In this document: piece after piece, positions 36,911 through 46,490 of the stretch
Layout of the letters: each line of letters begins with the position of its first letter
Numbering within the stretch: the first letter of the stretch is position 1
Made by a program: the position numbers and the translations under genes
Source: Deltaproteobacteria bacterium
GTDB taxonomy: Bacteria > Desulfobacterota > Desulfomonilia > UBA1062
Assembly (NCBI GenBank): GCA_029547045.1
Contig: JAKPQL010000032.1
Span: 1-64,000 of the forward strand
Direction of reading: 5' to 3'
DNA: 64,000 nucleotides
Notes under the pieces: generated by a model
Told to the model about the DNA's origin: nothing
What the model saw: the letters and a program-made list of their open reading frames with translations, nothing else
The model's database searches: none

Positions 36911-37015
36911 GGGCGCATCGCCGTCATTTCATACTTGCATCGCGGGCAGCATTCATATAAGAAGGGTTCGCTCCTTGCTCCTCAAAGGGGGGCTACAAAC
37001 CATAAGGAGGGATCC

Positions 37016-37390
37016 ATGAATCTCTACGAGATCATGTTCATCCTCAGCCCGGACATGGGCGAGGAAGAACGGGAAAAGTTCATCTCCCGCCTCAACGGCA
37101 CCATCACCAGGAACAAGGGTGAAGTCATCCGGCTCAACGATCTTGGGATAAAGTCCATGACCTACAAGATCAAGAAGAAGTCGCGGGGCCAGTACGTCCT
37201 CCTGTACCTTGAAGGACCGGGCGCCATGGTGGCCGAGATCGAGCGCATGCTGCGGATCGACGAGAACGTCATCAGGTTCGTGGTGGTGAAGCTCGACAGG
37301 CACGTAACCCGCCAGGACCTCGAGCCCAAGGCAGAGCCGGCCCCGGCCCAGGCGGAACCGACTACCCAGAACGAAGAAGTGGGAGCCTAA
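37016..37390 (+). CDS. rpsF: 30S ribosomal protein S6
   Basis: 124 aa from ATG at 37016, after AAGGAGGGATCC. The ORF-track start adds 27 upstream residues. [10 protein letters not shown] and the S18-binding face ([16 protein letters not shown]) are standard; the C-terminus has a PAPAQAEP tail. Heads the rpsF-rpsR-DUF2232-rplI-dnaB operon. A possible promoter, TTGCAT and TATAAG with a short 15-base spacer, lies at about 36935-36961. Confidence 0.97.
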   Translation: MNLYEIMFILSPDMGEEEREKFISRLNGTITRNKGEVIRLNDLGIKSMTYKIKKKSRGQYVLLYLEGPGAMVAEIERMLRIDENVIRFVVVKLDRHVTRQDLEPKAEPAPAQAEPTTQNEEVGA

Positions 37391-37391
37391 C

Positions 37392-37652
37392 ATGCAGGAA
37401 AGATCTCCGAGACCCCAGTCAAACCCCAGGAACAAGCCGTACTTCAAGAGGAAGACATGCAGGTTCTGTGAAGACAAGGCCCTGCCCATAGACTATAAGG
37501 CGCCCCACGTGCTCAAGGACTTCATAACAGAGCGCGGCAAGATCCTCCCCCGGAGGATCACCGGGACCTGTTCCTTCCATCAGAAGAAGCTGGCGGCTGA
37601 AATTAAGCGGGCCAGGATCATGGCTCTGCTCCCCTTCACCGTTCACGACTAG
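37392..37652 (+). CDS. rpsR: 30S ribosomal protein S18
   Basis: 86 aa. Contains [16 protein letters not shown] and [26 protein letters not shown], diagnostic of S18. The four-residue-spaced Cys suggest the zinc-binding form. Its N-terminus after Met is Gln rather than the Ala typical of RimI substrates. RimI here is fused to PyrK 14 kb away. Confidence 0.97.
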   Translation: MQERSPRPQSNPRNKPYFKRKTCRFCEDKALPIDYKAPHVLKDFITERGKILPRRITGTCSFHQKKLAAEIKRARIMALLPFTVHD

Positions 37653-37680
37653 GGACATGCCCCACGCGAGCGGAGGCGGG

Positions 37681-38577
37681 ATGACCCGGTGGACCGTCAC
37701 AGGGGTCTTCCTGCTCTACTCCATTCTCATCGTGGCAGCGACAGAGGTCCTTATGCCCGCAGCACTGCTGTACCCTGCAGCATACTGGTTCTACGCCCGG
37801 CGGGAAACGTTCCCCCGCAGTGCTCTTCTTGCGTGCCTGCCCCTGGGCCTGGCCGTTGTTCCGGCCTGTGCTGCCGGTGCCGTGCTGTATGGCGTGCTCA
37901 TCGTTCTCGCCCTTTCCATGCGGCTCTTCATCAGCAGAGGGAGTCCCGCCCTTGCCGTGGCGGTACCGGCAGGACTGGTCTTCGTCCTCGTCATGGCGGC
38001 GATCTTCTCTGCTGCGCAGGAACAGGGGGTTGCGGTGACCACGGTCGTGTCGGGGTGGGCCGATAGCGTGGTGAGCGAGTCCACCCGCGCATCCGCCGGG
38101 GTGTTCTCCGGAAAGGAGTTGAGCGATTTCCAGGACATGCTCGCCCTGGTACGGGACCGGATCGTCATGCTCTTCCCGGCCCTGATGCTCACGGGCGCCG
38201 CTTTCGTGCTGTGGCTCAACCTGCTCATCATTGCGGTCAAGGGAAGGGCTGCACGCCTGGGCGAGTGGCGCTCGCCCGAGGTCATGATCGGCCTCTTCAT
38301 CCTGGCGGGCCTGCTCACCATAGTGCCCATGCAAGGCGTTTCCACGGTGGGGGTGAACCTCCTGATCGTGGTGGGCCAGGTATATTTCTTCCAGGGCATC
38401 GCCATCGTTTCGGTCTTCATGGCCGAGCGCGGATGGCCGCTGCTGATCCGGTGGCCCCTTTACATACTGATCGTGATACAGATATATATTATGGTCATAG
38501 TGGCCGGGCTCGGACTCTTCGACGCCTGGTTCGATTTTCGAAAAAGGATACGAACACCAAAAGGAGACATACGATGA
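37681..38577 (+). CDS. DUF2232 membrane protein in the ribosomal operon
   Basis: 298 aa from ATG at 37681 after CGGAGGCGGG. About eight TM segments. Proteins of this type lie between rpsR and rplI in many Desulfobacterota and Firmicutes and are annotated DUF2232. Function is not known. Its stop overlaps the rplI start (ATGA), so it is translated with the ribosomal genes. Confidence 0.82.
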   Translation: MTRWTVTGVFLLYSILIVAATEVLMPAALLYPAAYWFYARRETFPRSALLACLPLGLAVVPACAAGAVLYGVLIVLALSMRLFISRGSPALAVAVPAGLVFVLVMAAIFSAAQEQGVAVTTVVSGWADSVVSESTRASAGVFSGKELSDFQDMLALVRDRIVMLFPALMLTGAAFVLWLNLLIIAVKGRAARLGEWRSPEVMIGLFILAGLLTIVPMQGVSTVGVNLLIVVGQVYFFQGIAIVSVFMAERGWPLLIRWPLYILIVIQIYIMVIVAGLGLFDAWFDFRKRIRTPKGDIR

Positions 38578-39029
38578 AAGTGGTACTCTTGGAGACGATC
38601 GAAGGCCTGGGCAGCGTGGGCCAGGAGGTGAAGGTGAAAGACGGGTATGCCCGGAACTTCCTGGTACCGAAAGGCCTTGCCCTCCTGGCGACCGACTCGA
38701 ACCTCAAGGCGTTCAAGGACAAGATCCAGGCGCGCATCCGGTCAGAGGCAAAATCACGTGATCACGCCATGAAACTCGCCGAGGAGATCTCGTCCGCCGT
38801 TCTCACCTTCACCGTGAAGACGGGGCAGGAGGGCAAGCTGTTCGGGTCCGTCACCAGCAACGACATCTTCGATGCCCTGGTGGGCAAGGGGTTCGAGGTG
38901 GACAAGAAGAAGATCCACCTCAGCGAGCCCATCCGTCACGTGGGGACCCACGAGGTGGCGGTACGGCTGTTCCCCGAGGTTACGGCGCACGTGAAAGTGG
39001 AGGTGGTTGCAGAACCACAGGGCGAGTAA
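38574..39029 (+). CDS. rplI: 50S ribosomal protein L9
   Basis: 151 aa from ATG at 38574 after AAGGAGACATACG. MKVVLLETIEGLGSVGQEV and DGYARNFLVPKGLA are L9 hallmarks, with the long linker helix and C-terminal domain present (GKLFGSVTSNDI). Confidence 0.97.
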   Translation: MKVVLLETIEGLGSVGQEVKVKDGYARNFLVPKGLALLATDSNLKAFKDKIQARIRSEAKSRDHAMKLAEEISSAVLTFTVKTGQEGKLFGSVTSNDIFDALVGKGFEVDKKKIHLSEPIRHVGTHEVAVRLFPEVTAHVKVEVVAEPQGE

Positions 39030-39030
39030 G

Positions 39031-40380
39031 ATGGATACACCGCCGCTCTCCCTTCCCCACAACAGGGAAGCAGAAGAATGCATCCTCGGCGGCATTCTCA
39101 TGGAGAACTCATCACTGGATGCCGTAACGGAGATCCTGTCTCCGGACGACTTCTATGCGGAGCGCAACCGCATCCTCTTCGCCGAGATGCTCCGCCTCAT
39201 GGACAAGGGGCTGCCCATAGACCTGATCTCGCTCACCGAGTCGGTGGAGCAGCAGGGGAAGCTCGACAAGGTGGGCGGAGCATCCTACATCTCGCAGCTG
39301 GCTGACAACGTACCCACCTCAGCCAATATAGAGTACTATGCCAGGCTTGTCAGGGACAAGGCGGTGCTGCGCTCCCTCATCACCGGGGCGGGAGACATCA
39401 TCAAGCTCGCCAGGACGCCTTCGGGGGATGTTTCCGACGTGCTGGAGATCTCCGAGCAGATTGTCTATGCCATCAACAAGCAGGTGAAGGACAAGCGGGG
39501 CGGCCTCATGCGCATCGGGGTGCCGCTGAACGACCTCTACCGCAACCTCAGCCGCATGGCCAAGGGCGAGATCGACCAGGGCGTGGTTCCCACCGGGTTC
39601 GGCGATCTGGACAACCAGCTCCTGGGAGGGCTGCACAAGTCTGACCTGGTGATCGTCGCCGGCAGGCCTTCCATGGGGAAGACGTCCTTTGCCATGAACA
39701 TCGCCCAGTACGTGTCCGTGGTGGAGCAACTCCCGGTGGCGGTCTTTTCCCTGGAGATGGGGATCGACCAGCTGGCGCTCCGCATGCTTGCCAGTGAGGC
39801 ATGGATCAACCAGTCGTACGTGCGCTCCGCCGCATCGCTGTCCATGCTCAGGAAAGAGGACTGGAGCAAGCTGCTGGACGCCTCGGGCAAACTCAATGAC
39901 TCACCGCTCTACATCGACGACACGCCGGGCATCTCCCCCATGGAGATCAGGGCGAAGATCCGCAGACTCGTGTCCCAGGTGGACGTGCGCATGCTGGTGG
40001 TGGACTACCTCCAGCTCATGACGCTGAAGACCAGGACCGACTCGCGCGAGCAGGAGATCTCCGAGATATCCCGGACGCTAAAGGCCATTGCAAAGGAGTT
40101 CAACATCCCGGTCATCGCCATCAGCCAGCTGAACCGGAGGGTGGAGGAGCGCGGGGACAAGAGGCCCATGATGTCGGACCTGAGGGAGTCGGGCGCCATC
40201 GAGCAGGATGCCGACGTCATATGCTTCATCTACCGGGACGAGGTCTACAATCCCGACAGCCAGGAGAAGGGCATAGCCGAGATCATCATCGCAAAGCACC
40301 GTAACGGACCCACCGGTACGATCAAACTCGCCTGGCTCCCCGAGTATACCAAATTCTGGGAGCTCGACGCCCGCCGCTGA
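39031..40380 (+). CDS. dnaB: replicative DNA helicase DnaB
   Basis: 449 aa from ATG at 39031, one base after rplI. N-terminal DnaB domain (NREAEECILGGIL), RecA-fold C-terminal domain with Walker A GRPSMGKTSFA near residue 210, Walker B VVDYLQLM and DnaB-type SQLNR. Unwinds DNA at the fork. The order rpsF-rpsR-X-rplI-dnaB is conserved in many bacteria. No intein. Confidence 0.98.
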   Translation: MDTPPLSLPHNREAEECILGGILMENSSLDAVTEILSPDDFYAERNRILFAEMLRLMDKGLPIDLISLTESVEQQGKLDKVGGASYISQLADNVPTSANIEYYARLVRDKAVLRSLITGAGDIIKLARTPSGDVSDVLEISEQIVYAINKQVKDKRGGLMRIGVPLNDLYRNLSRMAKGEIDQGVVPTGFGDLDNQLLGGLHKSDLVIVAGRPSMGKTSFAMNIAQYVSVVEQLPVAVFSLEMGIDQLALRMLASEAWINQSYVRSAASLSMLRKEDWSKLLDASGKLNDSPLYIDDTPGISPMEIRAKIRRLVSQVDVRMLVVDYLQLMTLKTRTDSREQEISEISRTLKAIAKEFNIPVIAISQLNRRVEERGDKRPMMSDLRESGAIEQDADVICFIYRDEVYNPDSQEKGIAEIIIAKHRNGPTGTIKLAWLPEYTKFWELDARR

Positions 40381-40415
40381 GAAGCCTTACTGCCGCCCCT
40401 GGAAGATCCTGCGGA

Positions 40416-41174
40416 CTAGAACCTCTTCCTCCGGATCGGGTACTCGTGCCCGATGTGCAGGTCCTCGGCCAGGATTGAGCGCTGCTTCCCGATGGCATCA
40501 CGTATCCTCTGGAGGGAGCGCATCTCGATCTGCCGCACCCGTTCCCTGGTCACCCCGATCTGCACCGCGATGTCCTTGAGTGTTGCGGGCGGATCGCTGA
40601 AGAAACGCTTCTCGATGATGTACACCTCACGCTTGCTCAGGATGGGGGGATCGCACCGGAGGAGTCCCAGCAGATACGCGTGCCGCTCCTTGTGAGAGTA
40701 GAAGTCGTCCTGGTCGGGCCCTTCGTAGAGCAGGTGGTCCATCAGGCATTCCTCGTGCTCCGATTCGCTCGGAATGGTGCTGTCCAGGGATATCAGCCCC
40801 TTGGCGTGGGTGAGCCTGCCCGTGTGGACCTGGTAGCTCTTATGGATGAAGTTCTTGATGTAGGCCTTGATCCACCATATGGCATAGCAGATGAAGCGCA
40901 CCCCCATGTCCGGATCGAAGCGGGTCAGCGCCTTGACCAGCCCCATGTTGCCCTCCTGCACGATCTCCAGCGGCCCGTAGCCGAGGTGAAAATACGGCTG
41001 GGCGATCTTCACCACGAACCGAAGGTTCGAGGTGATGATCTTCTTGCCCGAGTCGATGTCGCCCTGCTTGTACTTCCGTGCCAGGTCGTGCTCTTCCTCG
41101 GGCGTGAGGAGGGAGTAGTCTTTGATCTTCCGGGTGTAGTTCTCGAAATCCGAAGACGGATATCTGCTCCCCAT
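40416..41174 (-). CDS. sigma-70 family RNA polymerase sigma factor, RpoH-like but without the RpoH box
   Basis: 252 aa. Region 2 (DLARKYKQGD, LRFVVKIAQPYFHLGY, GNMGLVKALTRFDPDMGVRF, WWIKAYIKNFI) and region 4 (LKDIAVQIGVTRERVRQIE) are intact, and the size matches RpoH. The QRKLFFNLR-like RpoH box expected after the WWI segment is missing. In its place is SYQVHTGRLTHAKGLISLD. It may be an alternative heat-shock or general-stress factor or a distinct group 3 sigma. Start ATG after GGGAGGGTCT. It converges on dnaB. Confidence 0.85.
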   Translation of the reverse strand: MGSRYPSSDFENYTRKIKDYSLLTPEEEHDLARKYKQGDIDSGKKIITSNLRFVVKIAQPYFHLGYGPLEIVQEGNMGLVKALTRFDPDMGVRFICYAIWWIKAYIKNFIHKSYQVHTGRLTHAKGLISLDSTIPSESEHEECLMDHLLYEGPDQDDFYSHKERHAYLLGLLRCDPPILSKREVYIIEKRFFSDPPATLKDIAVQIGVTRERVRQIEMRSLQRIRDAIGKQRSILAEDLHIGHEYPIRRKRF

Positions 41175-41200
41175 AGACCCTCCCGAAAATGGGATAGTTC

Positions 41201-41230
41201 ACGATACCTCTTATCTTTCACAAAAGTCAA
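41201..41230 (-). promoter_or_regulatory. candidate sigma-70 promoter of the sigma factor gene
   Basis: Minus-strand TTGACT (-35, 41225-41230) and TATCGT (-10, 41201-41206), 18-base spacer, in an AT-rich gap. Confidence 0.35.
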
Positions 41231-41335
41231 CAAAAAATTGCAGAGAATCGGAGATGCTTTCAATAATGTGGAAAAACAAGCGCTTGAACGAGGTTAAGAA
41301 TGCATTATAAAATATAAATTACACACAATGAGTGC

Positions 41336-41974
41336 TCATTCATTTTTCTCCCCTGTCTGCACCACGCTGTTCAGGGCCAGCTTCTTCCTGTGTTGTCGGA
41401 TATAGATGAAAAATACAACCGTCATCACCGCGAGCACGCCGATGAGGGCGTGCCGGGAATACCGCATCACCAGTTCCATGTTGTCGCCCACGAACTTCCC
41501 GATGTATGCCAGGATGGTCACCCAGATGGCGGATCCCAGCGCGGTGTACCCGCAGAAGTGCCAGAGGTTCATGCGGGCGAGCCCGGCGGGGAAGGAGATG
41601 AAGTGGCGTAGTCCCGGTATGAGCCTGCCGGTAAAGGTGCTGATCTCCCCGTGGGTGATGAAAAAGGCGTTCACCTTTTCGAACCGGTGCGGGGGAAAGA
41701 GTATGTACTTGCCGTACCGCATGAGCAGCGGCCTGCCGAGCCACAGCGCGAGCACGTAGTTGAAGAGCGCGCCCAGGATGCTCCCCGCCACGCCGCACAG
41801 GATCACCGCGAGCATGTTCATGTCGCCCCTGGAAACCAGATACCCGGCCGGGGGGATGACCACCTCGCTGGGGATGGGGACAAAGGTGCTCTCCAGAAAC
41901 ATGAGCACCGCAATGCCGGGGTATCCCAGCTGACCTATCTTTTCCACGAGCCACAGGATGATCTCTTCCATCAT
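41336..41974 (-). CDS. DedA-family membrane protein
   Basis: 212 aa from ATG at 41974 (MMEEIILW). The nine extra residues of the ORF track have no ribosome site. Several TM helices with the DedA motifs FLESTFVPIPSEVVIPPAG and GRLIPGLRHFISFPAG. DedA proteins (UptA-type) flip undecaprenyl phosphate or other lipids across the inner membrane. The specific substrate is unknown. Confidence 0.92.
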   Translation of the reverse strand: MMEEIILWLVEKIGQLGYPGIAVLMFLESTFVPIPSEVVIPPAGYLVSRGDMNMLAVILCGVAGSILGALFNYVLALWLGRPLLMRYGKYILFPPHRFEKVNAFFITHGEISTFTGRLIPGLRHFISFPAGLARMNLWHFCGYTALGSAIWVTILAYIGKFVGDNMELVMRYSRHALIGVLAVMTVVFFIYIRQHRKKLALNSVVQTGEKNE

Positions 41975-42074
41975 CCCATCATATAGCACCGGGGAAGTCA
42001 TTGCAATAAATCACCCTGGAGGGTAAAGGACCCTTGTTCGGGAGAGGCTTGAAAGACAACTGAGGCCGGAGTGC

Positions 42075-43367
42075 ATGTCGAACTGGGCAGGTGAGCTGAA
42101 GATCGATTCCATGGCGTATGGCGGGAGGGGCGTCGGCAGGAGGGCTGACGGCAAGGTTGTCTTCGTCCCGCTGGTCATCCCGGGGGAATTCGTGCGGGTG
42201 AGCACGGTCCGTGAGCACCGGGGGTACGTGGATGCACGCCTGGATGAGGTCATCGAGGCATCCCCCGGGAGGGTCCAGCCGGGATGCCGCCACTTCCCCG
42301 CATGCGGAGGGTGTGACTGGCAGCACATGGCGTACGACCTCCAGGTCATGGCCAAGGACGCCATCCTGCAGGAACAGATCGAGGCGAAAGGGATCGTGCC
42401 GGCCAGGCTGGAGGAACCCGTTGCTTCACCCAGGGCCATGGGCTACCGGTGCCATGCGACGTTGCGATGCGCTCGGTCGGGCGCTTTCCAGGCAGGCTTC
42501 TTTTCCAAGCTGTCCCATACCCTTGTGCCCGTCGAGCAATGCCCGGTGCTGAACGACACCTGCAACGAAACACTCCACCAGTTGAGGGTGTTCTTCACGA
42601 GACATCCCTGGGCCGGGATAGTCGATCTCGAGATCCATGCGCCCGGGGAGGGCGCCCTGCTCCGCCTCGGTTTCCGCCGGCCGTCTGTGAAGACCGACCG
42701 TGAACGACTGCATGCCCTGCACCAGGGCCTGGGCCTGCAGGGGCTTTCCGCGGTATTCTCCGGCGGGAGGCACTCCGAGTATGTCCTGGGCGGGGAGTAC
42801 TGCTGCTACGAGGTGCTTGCCTCGGGAAAAATCCTGCAGCTGAGAAGCGGGTTCGGCGCCTTCATCCAGGCGAACATGGCAGTGAACCAGTCCCTGGTGG
42901 CGCACGTGTGTGACGCCCTGTCAGGGTCGGAAGACATTCTCGATCTCTACAGCGGCTCAGGCAACTTCGGCATCCCCCTGTCGCTGTGCGCCGGAAGAGT
43001 CTTGGCCGTGGAGCACGACGACCTGCTGGTGGAAGCCGGCAGGGCCGCTGCCCGGGACAACGGCAGAGACAACCTTCGCTTCCTGAGAGAAGGCGTTTCC
43101 AAAACGGTGCAGCGCCTCGAGAAGCAGGGAAGGCGCTTCCATGCGGTGGTGCTGGACCCTCCGCGGGAAGGGGTGAGGGGGATCCTGCCCGGCATCGTGC
43201 GCCTGCAGCCCCAAAAGATAGCCTACATCTCCTGCAACCCCAGCACCCTCGCAAGAGACCTGGCTCAGCTTGCGGCAGGGGGATACAGGGTGGTATCGCT
43301 GAGGCTCTTCGACATGTTCCCCCAGACCTTCCACATCGAGTCCGTGGCGGTGCTGGAAAGGGTCTAG
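42075..43367 (+). CDS. RumA/TrmA-family RNA (uracil-5-)-methyltransferase
   Basis: 430 aa. N-terminal TRAM-like RNA-binding domain (KIDSMAYGGRGVGR), a Cys cluster CRHFPACGGCDWQHM that binds an Fe-S cluster in RlmD, a SAM domain with DLYSGSGNFGIPLS, DPPREG, and the catalytic Cys in SCNPSTLARDL near residue 386. It makes m5U in 23S rRNA (RlmC/RlmD) or tRNA. Which cannot be told from sequence. Start ATG after GGAGTGC; divergent from the DedA gene. Confidence 0.93.
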   Translation: MSNWAGELKIDSMAYGGRGVGRRADGKVVFVPLVIPGEFVRVSTVREHRGYVDARLDEVIEASPGRVQPGCRHFPACGGCDWQHMAYDLQVMAKDAILQEQIEAKGIVPARLEEPVASPRAMGYRCHATLRCARSGAFQAGFFSKLSHTLVPVEQCPVLNDTCNETLHQLRVFFTRHPWAGIVDLEIHAPGEGALLRLGFRRPSVKTDRERLHALHQGLGLQGLSAVFSGGRHSEYVLGGEYCCYEVLASGKILQLRSGFGAFIQANMAVNQSLVAHVCDALSGSEDILDLYSGSGNFGIPLSLCAGRVLAVEHDDLLVEAGRAAARDNGRDNLRFLREGVSKTVQRLEKQGRRFHAVVLDPPREGVRGILPGIVRLQPQKIAYISCNPSTLARDLAQLAAGGYRVVSLRLFDMFPQTFHIESVAVLERV

Positions 43368-43439
43368 AAACAGATCACCGCCCCTGACCCGGGAGGTTTT
43401 TCATCTGGACAAAGGACGAAACCGGCCTGTATATGGTGC

Positions 43440-44291
43440 ATGATGAATGTTGGGCTCGTTTGCAAAGAGGGCAATTCCGAGGCCCTTGCACTGTCCGCTC
43501 GGGTGTTCCAGTGGATGCGGGACAATGCGGTGCCCTGCCTCATGGAGGACCACCTCTCAGCCCATCTCAGTGAGGGAAGGACTCTCGATGTCTGGAGGAA
43601 TGCGGACATCCTGGTGGTGGTGGGCGGAGACGGCACCATCCTGCGGGCCGTCCGGATGTCCATTCCCCGCAGGATTCCCATCCTGGGGATCCACATGGGG
43701 TATCTCGGCTTCCTCAGCGAGGTGACGGAAAACGAGTTCGTCAAGGCCCTCGAGGACATGAAGGCTGGCAGATACACCCTGGACGAGCGCACCATGCTGG
43801 AGGTGAGCCTCCACCGGGGGGACACCGTGGTGGCTTCCCAGTCCGTGCTGAACGACCTGGTCATCAACAAGGGTGCCCTGGCTCGGATCATCGACATAGA
43901 GGTCTGGACCGACAACGCCTTCATCACCGCGTACCGGGCGGACGGCCTCATCGTGTCCACCCCCACCGGTTCCACCGCCTACAACCTGGCCGCCGGGGGG
44001 CCCATCGTGCATCCCCACGTGGGCGCCCTCATCCTGAACCCCATCTGCCCCCACGTGCTTTCCAACAGGAGCATCGTGCTGCCGGATTCCCAGGAGGTGA
44101 TCGTGGTGGTGAAGTCGGGCAGGGAATCCGACCGCATCTATCTCACCCTGGATGGCCAGATGGGGTATCCGCTCCTTGCTGACGACCGGATCCGGGTGAG
44201 ACGGGGAGCCATGAGGGCCGTCATGGTGCGATTCCCCCAGAGGACCTACTTCGAGATCCTCCGCAGCAAGCTGAAGTGGCAGGAGCGATGA
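43440..44291 (+). CDS. nadK: NAD kinase
   Basis: 283 aa. GGDGT motif near residue 62, the NDLVINKG segment (usually NEVVI/NDI), TPTGSTAY and the C-terminal LDGQ. It phosphorylates NAD to NADP. Its TGA overlaps the recN start. Confidence 0.97.
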   Translation: MMNVGLVCKEGNSEALALSARVFQWMRDNAVPCLMEDHLSAHLSEGRTLDVWRNADILVVVGGDGTILRAVRMSIPRRIPILGIHMGYLGFLSEVTENEFVKALEDMKAGRYTLDERTMLEVSLHRGDTVVASQSVLNDLVINKGALARIIDIEVWTDNAFITAYRADGLIVSTPTGSTAYNLAAGGPIVHPHVGALILNPICPHVLSNRSIVLPDSQEVIVVVKSGRESDRIYLTLDGQMGYPLLADDRIRVRRGAMRAVMVRFPQRTYFEILRSKLKWQER

Positions 44292-45949
44292 TCGAGTTTC
44301 TCAGGATCTCTTCCATGGCGATCTTCGACGAGATCGAGGTGGAGTTTGCCCGCGGTCTCAACTGCATTACAGGAGAGACCGGAGCGGGGAAGTCCCTCAT
44401 CCTCGACGCCCTGACCCTGCTCATGGGGGCACGGGCGGGCCGCGAACTGGTGCGGCCCGGAAGCGAAAAGACCACCATAGAGGCCCTGGTGAGCGTATCC
44501 GGCCGTGAGACGGTGCTCAGGCGCGAGATCTTTGCCACCGGGGGCAACCGCTGCTACGTGGACAACAGGCTCACCACCGCAGCCGGCCTGGCCGAGGTGT
44601 CCTCCGGGATCATCCACATCTACGGCCAGCACGAGTACCAGGACCTCCTGAACCCGAGGCAGCACATGAAGATCCTGGAGGACTATGCCGGCATCAGCCG
44701 GGACCGGGTGGAGCGGTGCCATGACGACTACACCCGGGCCCGGGAGCGGCTCGAGACCCTCCAGGCGCAGATAAGGGCCGCAGCAGACGAGCGTGAGTAT
44801 CTCGAACACTGCATGGAGGAGCTCGATGCCATGCCCCTGGAGGAGGGGCTGGAAGACCGTCTCAGCGCCGAGCTGCAGACGGTCCGCAGGGCCGCGGAGC
44901 TCAGGGATTCGGCCCTGGCGCTGGTGGATATGATCTACTCCGGCACCCCGTCCATGAACGACCTGGGCGGACAGGCGCGCCAGCTGCTCTCCCGCATCGC
45001 CCATTACGACCACGAACTCGAACCGCTCGTACAGGGCATGGAAGGCATCATGGCCCAGCTCGGAGAGATCGATGCCGGGCTCAGGCGCAGGATGGACGCC
45101 TATGAGATCGACCCCGGGCACGCCCAACAGCTTGAGGAGCGGCTCCATGCCCTGCGCGACCTGAAGCGGAAGCACCGCACAGACGAGGCGGGCCTGATCC
45201 GGCTCGGGACGGAGATCGGCCAGAAACTCGCCATGCTGGACGCATCCGAGCAGAGCACCATCTCCGCCAGGGCCCTGGTGGACGAGACCCTGAAACGATA
45301 CCGGGAGGCGCTCAGGACGTTCCTGGAGGCGCGGGCCCGTGCGGCGACGAAACTGTGCAGGGCCATCACCAAAGACCTTGCCGAGCTCGGCATGCCGGGC
45401 ACCGACTTCCGGGTGGAGCAGCCCGGGCCCAAGGACCTCGACGGGATATCCCTCGAGCAGGACGCGCGGGCTGCGGCGCCCGGCGCGCTGCTCAAGGGCG
45501 AGTTCCTCGTCTCCACCAATGTGGGACAGAACGTGCTCCCCCTTGCCAGGATCGCCTCGGGCGGCGAACTGAGCCGGATCATGCTGGCCATAAAGGCCAG
45601 GCAGAACACCTCCACCGAGGCCACCCTCATCTTCGACGAGGTGGATGCGGGCATCAGCGGGCAGACCGCCATCGCCATCGCGGCGAAGCTGAAGGACCTG
45701 TCCCTGAACGCCCAGGCCATCGTGGTGACACATCTGCACCAGGTGGCCTCCGTTGCAGACGCACACTTCGTCATCACCAAGACCGTCCGGGGCAGGACCA
45801 CCTCGTCCACCCTGGGACGCCTCACCGGGTCGGACCGGGTCATGGAACTCGCCCGGATGATGGGGGGCGATTCGCCGAGCCTCACCGTGATCGAACATGC
45901 CCGCGAATTGGTGGGCGCCCATGAGGCCGGACGCCCCAGGGAACACTAG
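44288..45949 (+). CDS. recN: DNA repair protein RecN
   Basis: 553 aa from ATG at 44288, after CAGGAGCG. The ORF-track start is 4 codons early. Walker A GETGAGKS, a central coiled coil (about 140-370), a C-terminal ATPase half with LSRIMLAIKAR and FDEVDAGISG (Walker B). SMC-like protein of double-strand break repair. Coupled to nadK. Confidence 0.97.
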   Translation: MIEFLRISSMAIFDEIEVEFARGLNCITGETGAGKSLILDALTLLMGARAGRELVRPGSEKTTIEALVSVSGRETVLRREIFATGGNRCYVDNRLTTAAGLAEVSSGIIHIYGQHEYQDLLNPRQHMKILEDYAGISRDRVERCHDDYTRARERLETLQAQIRAAADEREYLEHCMEELDAMPLEEGLEDRLSAELQTVRRAAELRDSALALVDMIYSGTPSMNDLGGQARQLLSRIAHYDHELEPLVQGMEGIMAQLGEIDAGLRRRMDAYEIDPGHAQQLEERLHALRDLKRKHRTDEAGLIRLGTEIGQKLAMLDASEQSTISARALVDETLKRYREALRTFLEARARAATKLCRAITKDLAELGMPGTDFRVEQPGPKDLDGISLEQDARAAAPGALLKGEFLVSTNVGQNVLPLARIASGGELSRIMLAIKARQNTSTEATLIFDEVDAGISGQTAIAIAAKLKDLSLNAQAIVVTHLHQVASVADAHFVITKTVRGRTTSSTLGRLTGSDRVMELARMMGGDSPSLTVIEHARELVGAHEAGRPREH

Positions 45950-46023
45950 GGGATCATTTATATTTGACTTTTCAGGGTTTCAATGGTCTATGGAGGGAAA
46001 CCAGCAGGGACAGCAAGGGAGCC

Positions 46024-46482
46024 ATGATACGAAAACCTTCCATTGCCGAGGCGGAGCAGATAAAGGGCCTCATCGACCCCTTCGTGAAGGAGGGACTGCT
46101 CCTCCCGAGATCACTCCATTCCCTGTATACCACCATCAGGGACTTCTGGGTGGATTGCTCCGATGAAGGGAACGAAGAACTCACCGGATGCGGCGCCCTG
46201 CACATCTCCTGGGCCGATCTGGCGGAGATACGCACCCTTGCCGTGAGGAAGGACCTCCAGGGCAGGGGGAACGGGAGGGCCCTGGTACAGGCATGCCTCG
46301 ATGAGGCCAGGAGACTCGGCGTGCACAGGGTGTTCACCCTCACCTTCGCGCCGGAGTTCTTCAGGAAGGTCGGGTTCATCGAGGTGGACAAGGCCACGCT
46401 GCCCAACAAGATCTGGGCCGACTGCATCCACTGCCAGTATTTTCCCGACTGCCGTGAGATCGCACTGATCCGCGACCTGTAG
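46024..46482 (+). CDS. ArgA-type N-acetyltransferase (N-acetylglutamate synthase-like)
   Basis: 152 aa from ATG at 46024 after AAGGGAGCC. The ORF track begins 20 codons upstream in a region that could hold a promoter (TTGACT). A single GNAT domain with EIRTLAVRKDLQGRGNGRALV, and the C-terminal IWADCIHCQYFPDCREIAL that is typical of the short N-acetylglutamate synthase group of Desulfobacterota and Epsilonproteobacteria. It would acetylate glutamate for arginine synthesis. ArgJ lies 4 kb downstream on the same strand. Confidence 0.85.
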   Translation: MIRKPSIAEAEQIKGLIDPFVKEGLLLPRSLHSLYTTIRDFWVDCSDEGNEELTGCGALHISWADLAEIRTLAVRKDLQGRGNGRALVQACLDEARRLGVHRVFTLTFAPEFFRKVGFIEVDKATLPNKIWADCIHCQYFPDCREIALIRDL

Positions 46483-46490
46483 AGGTATCC

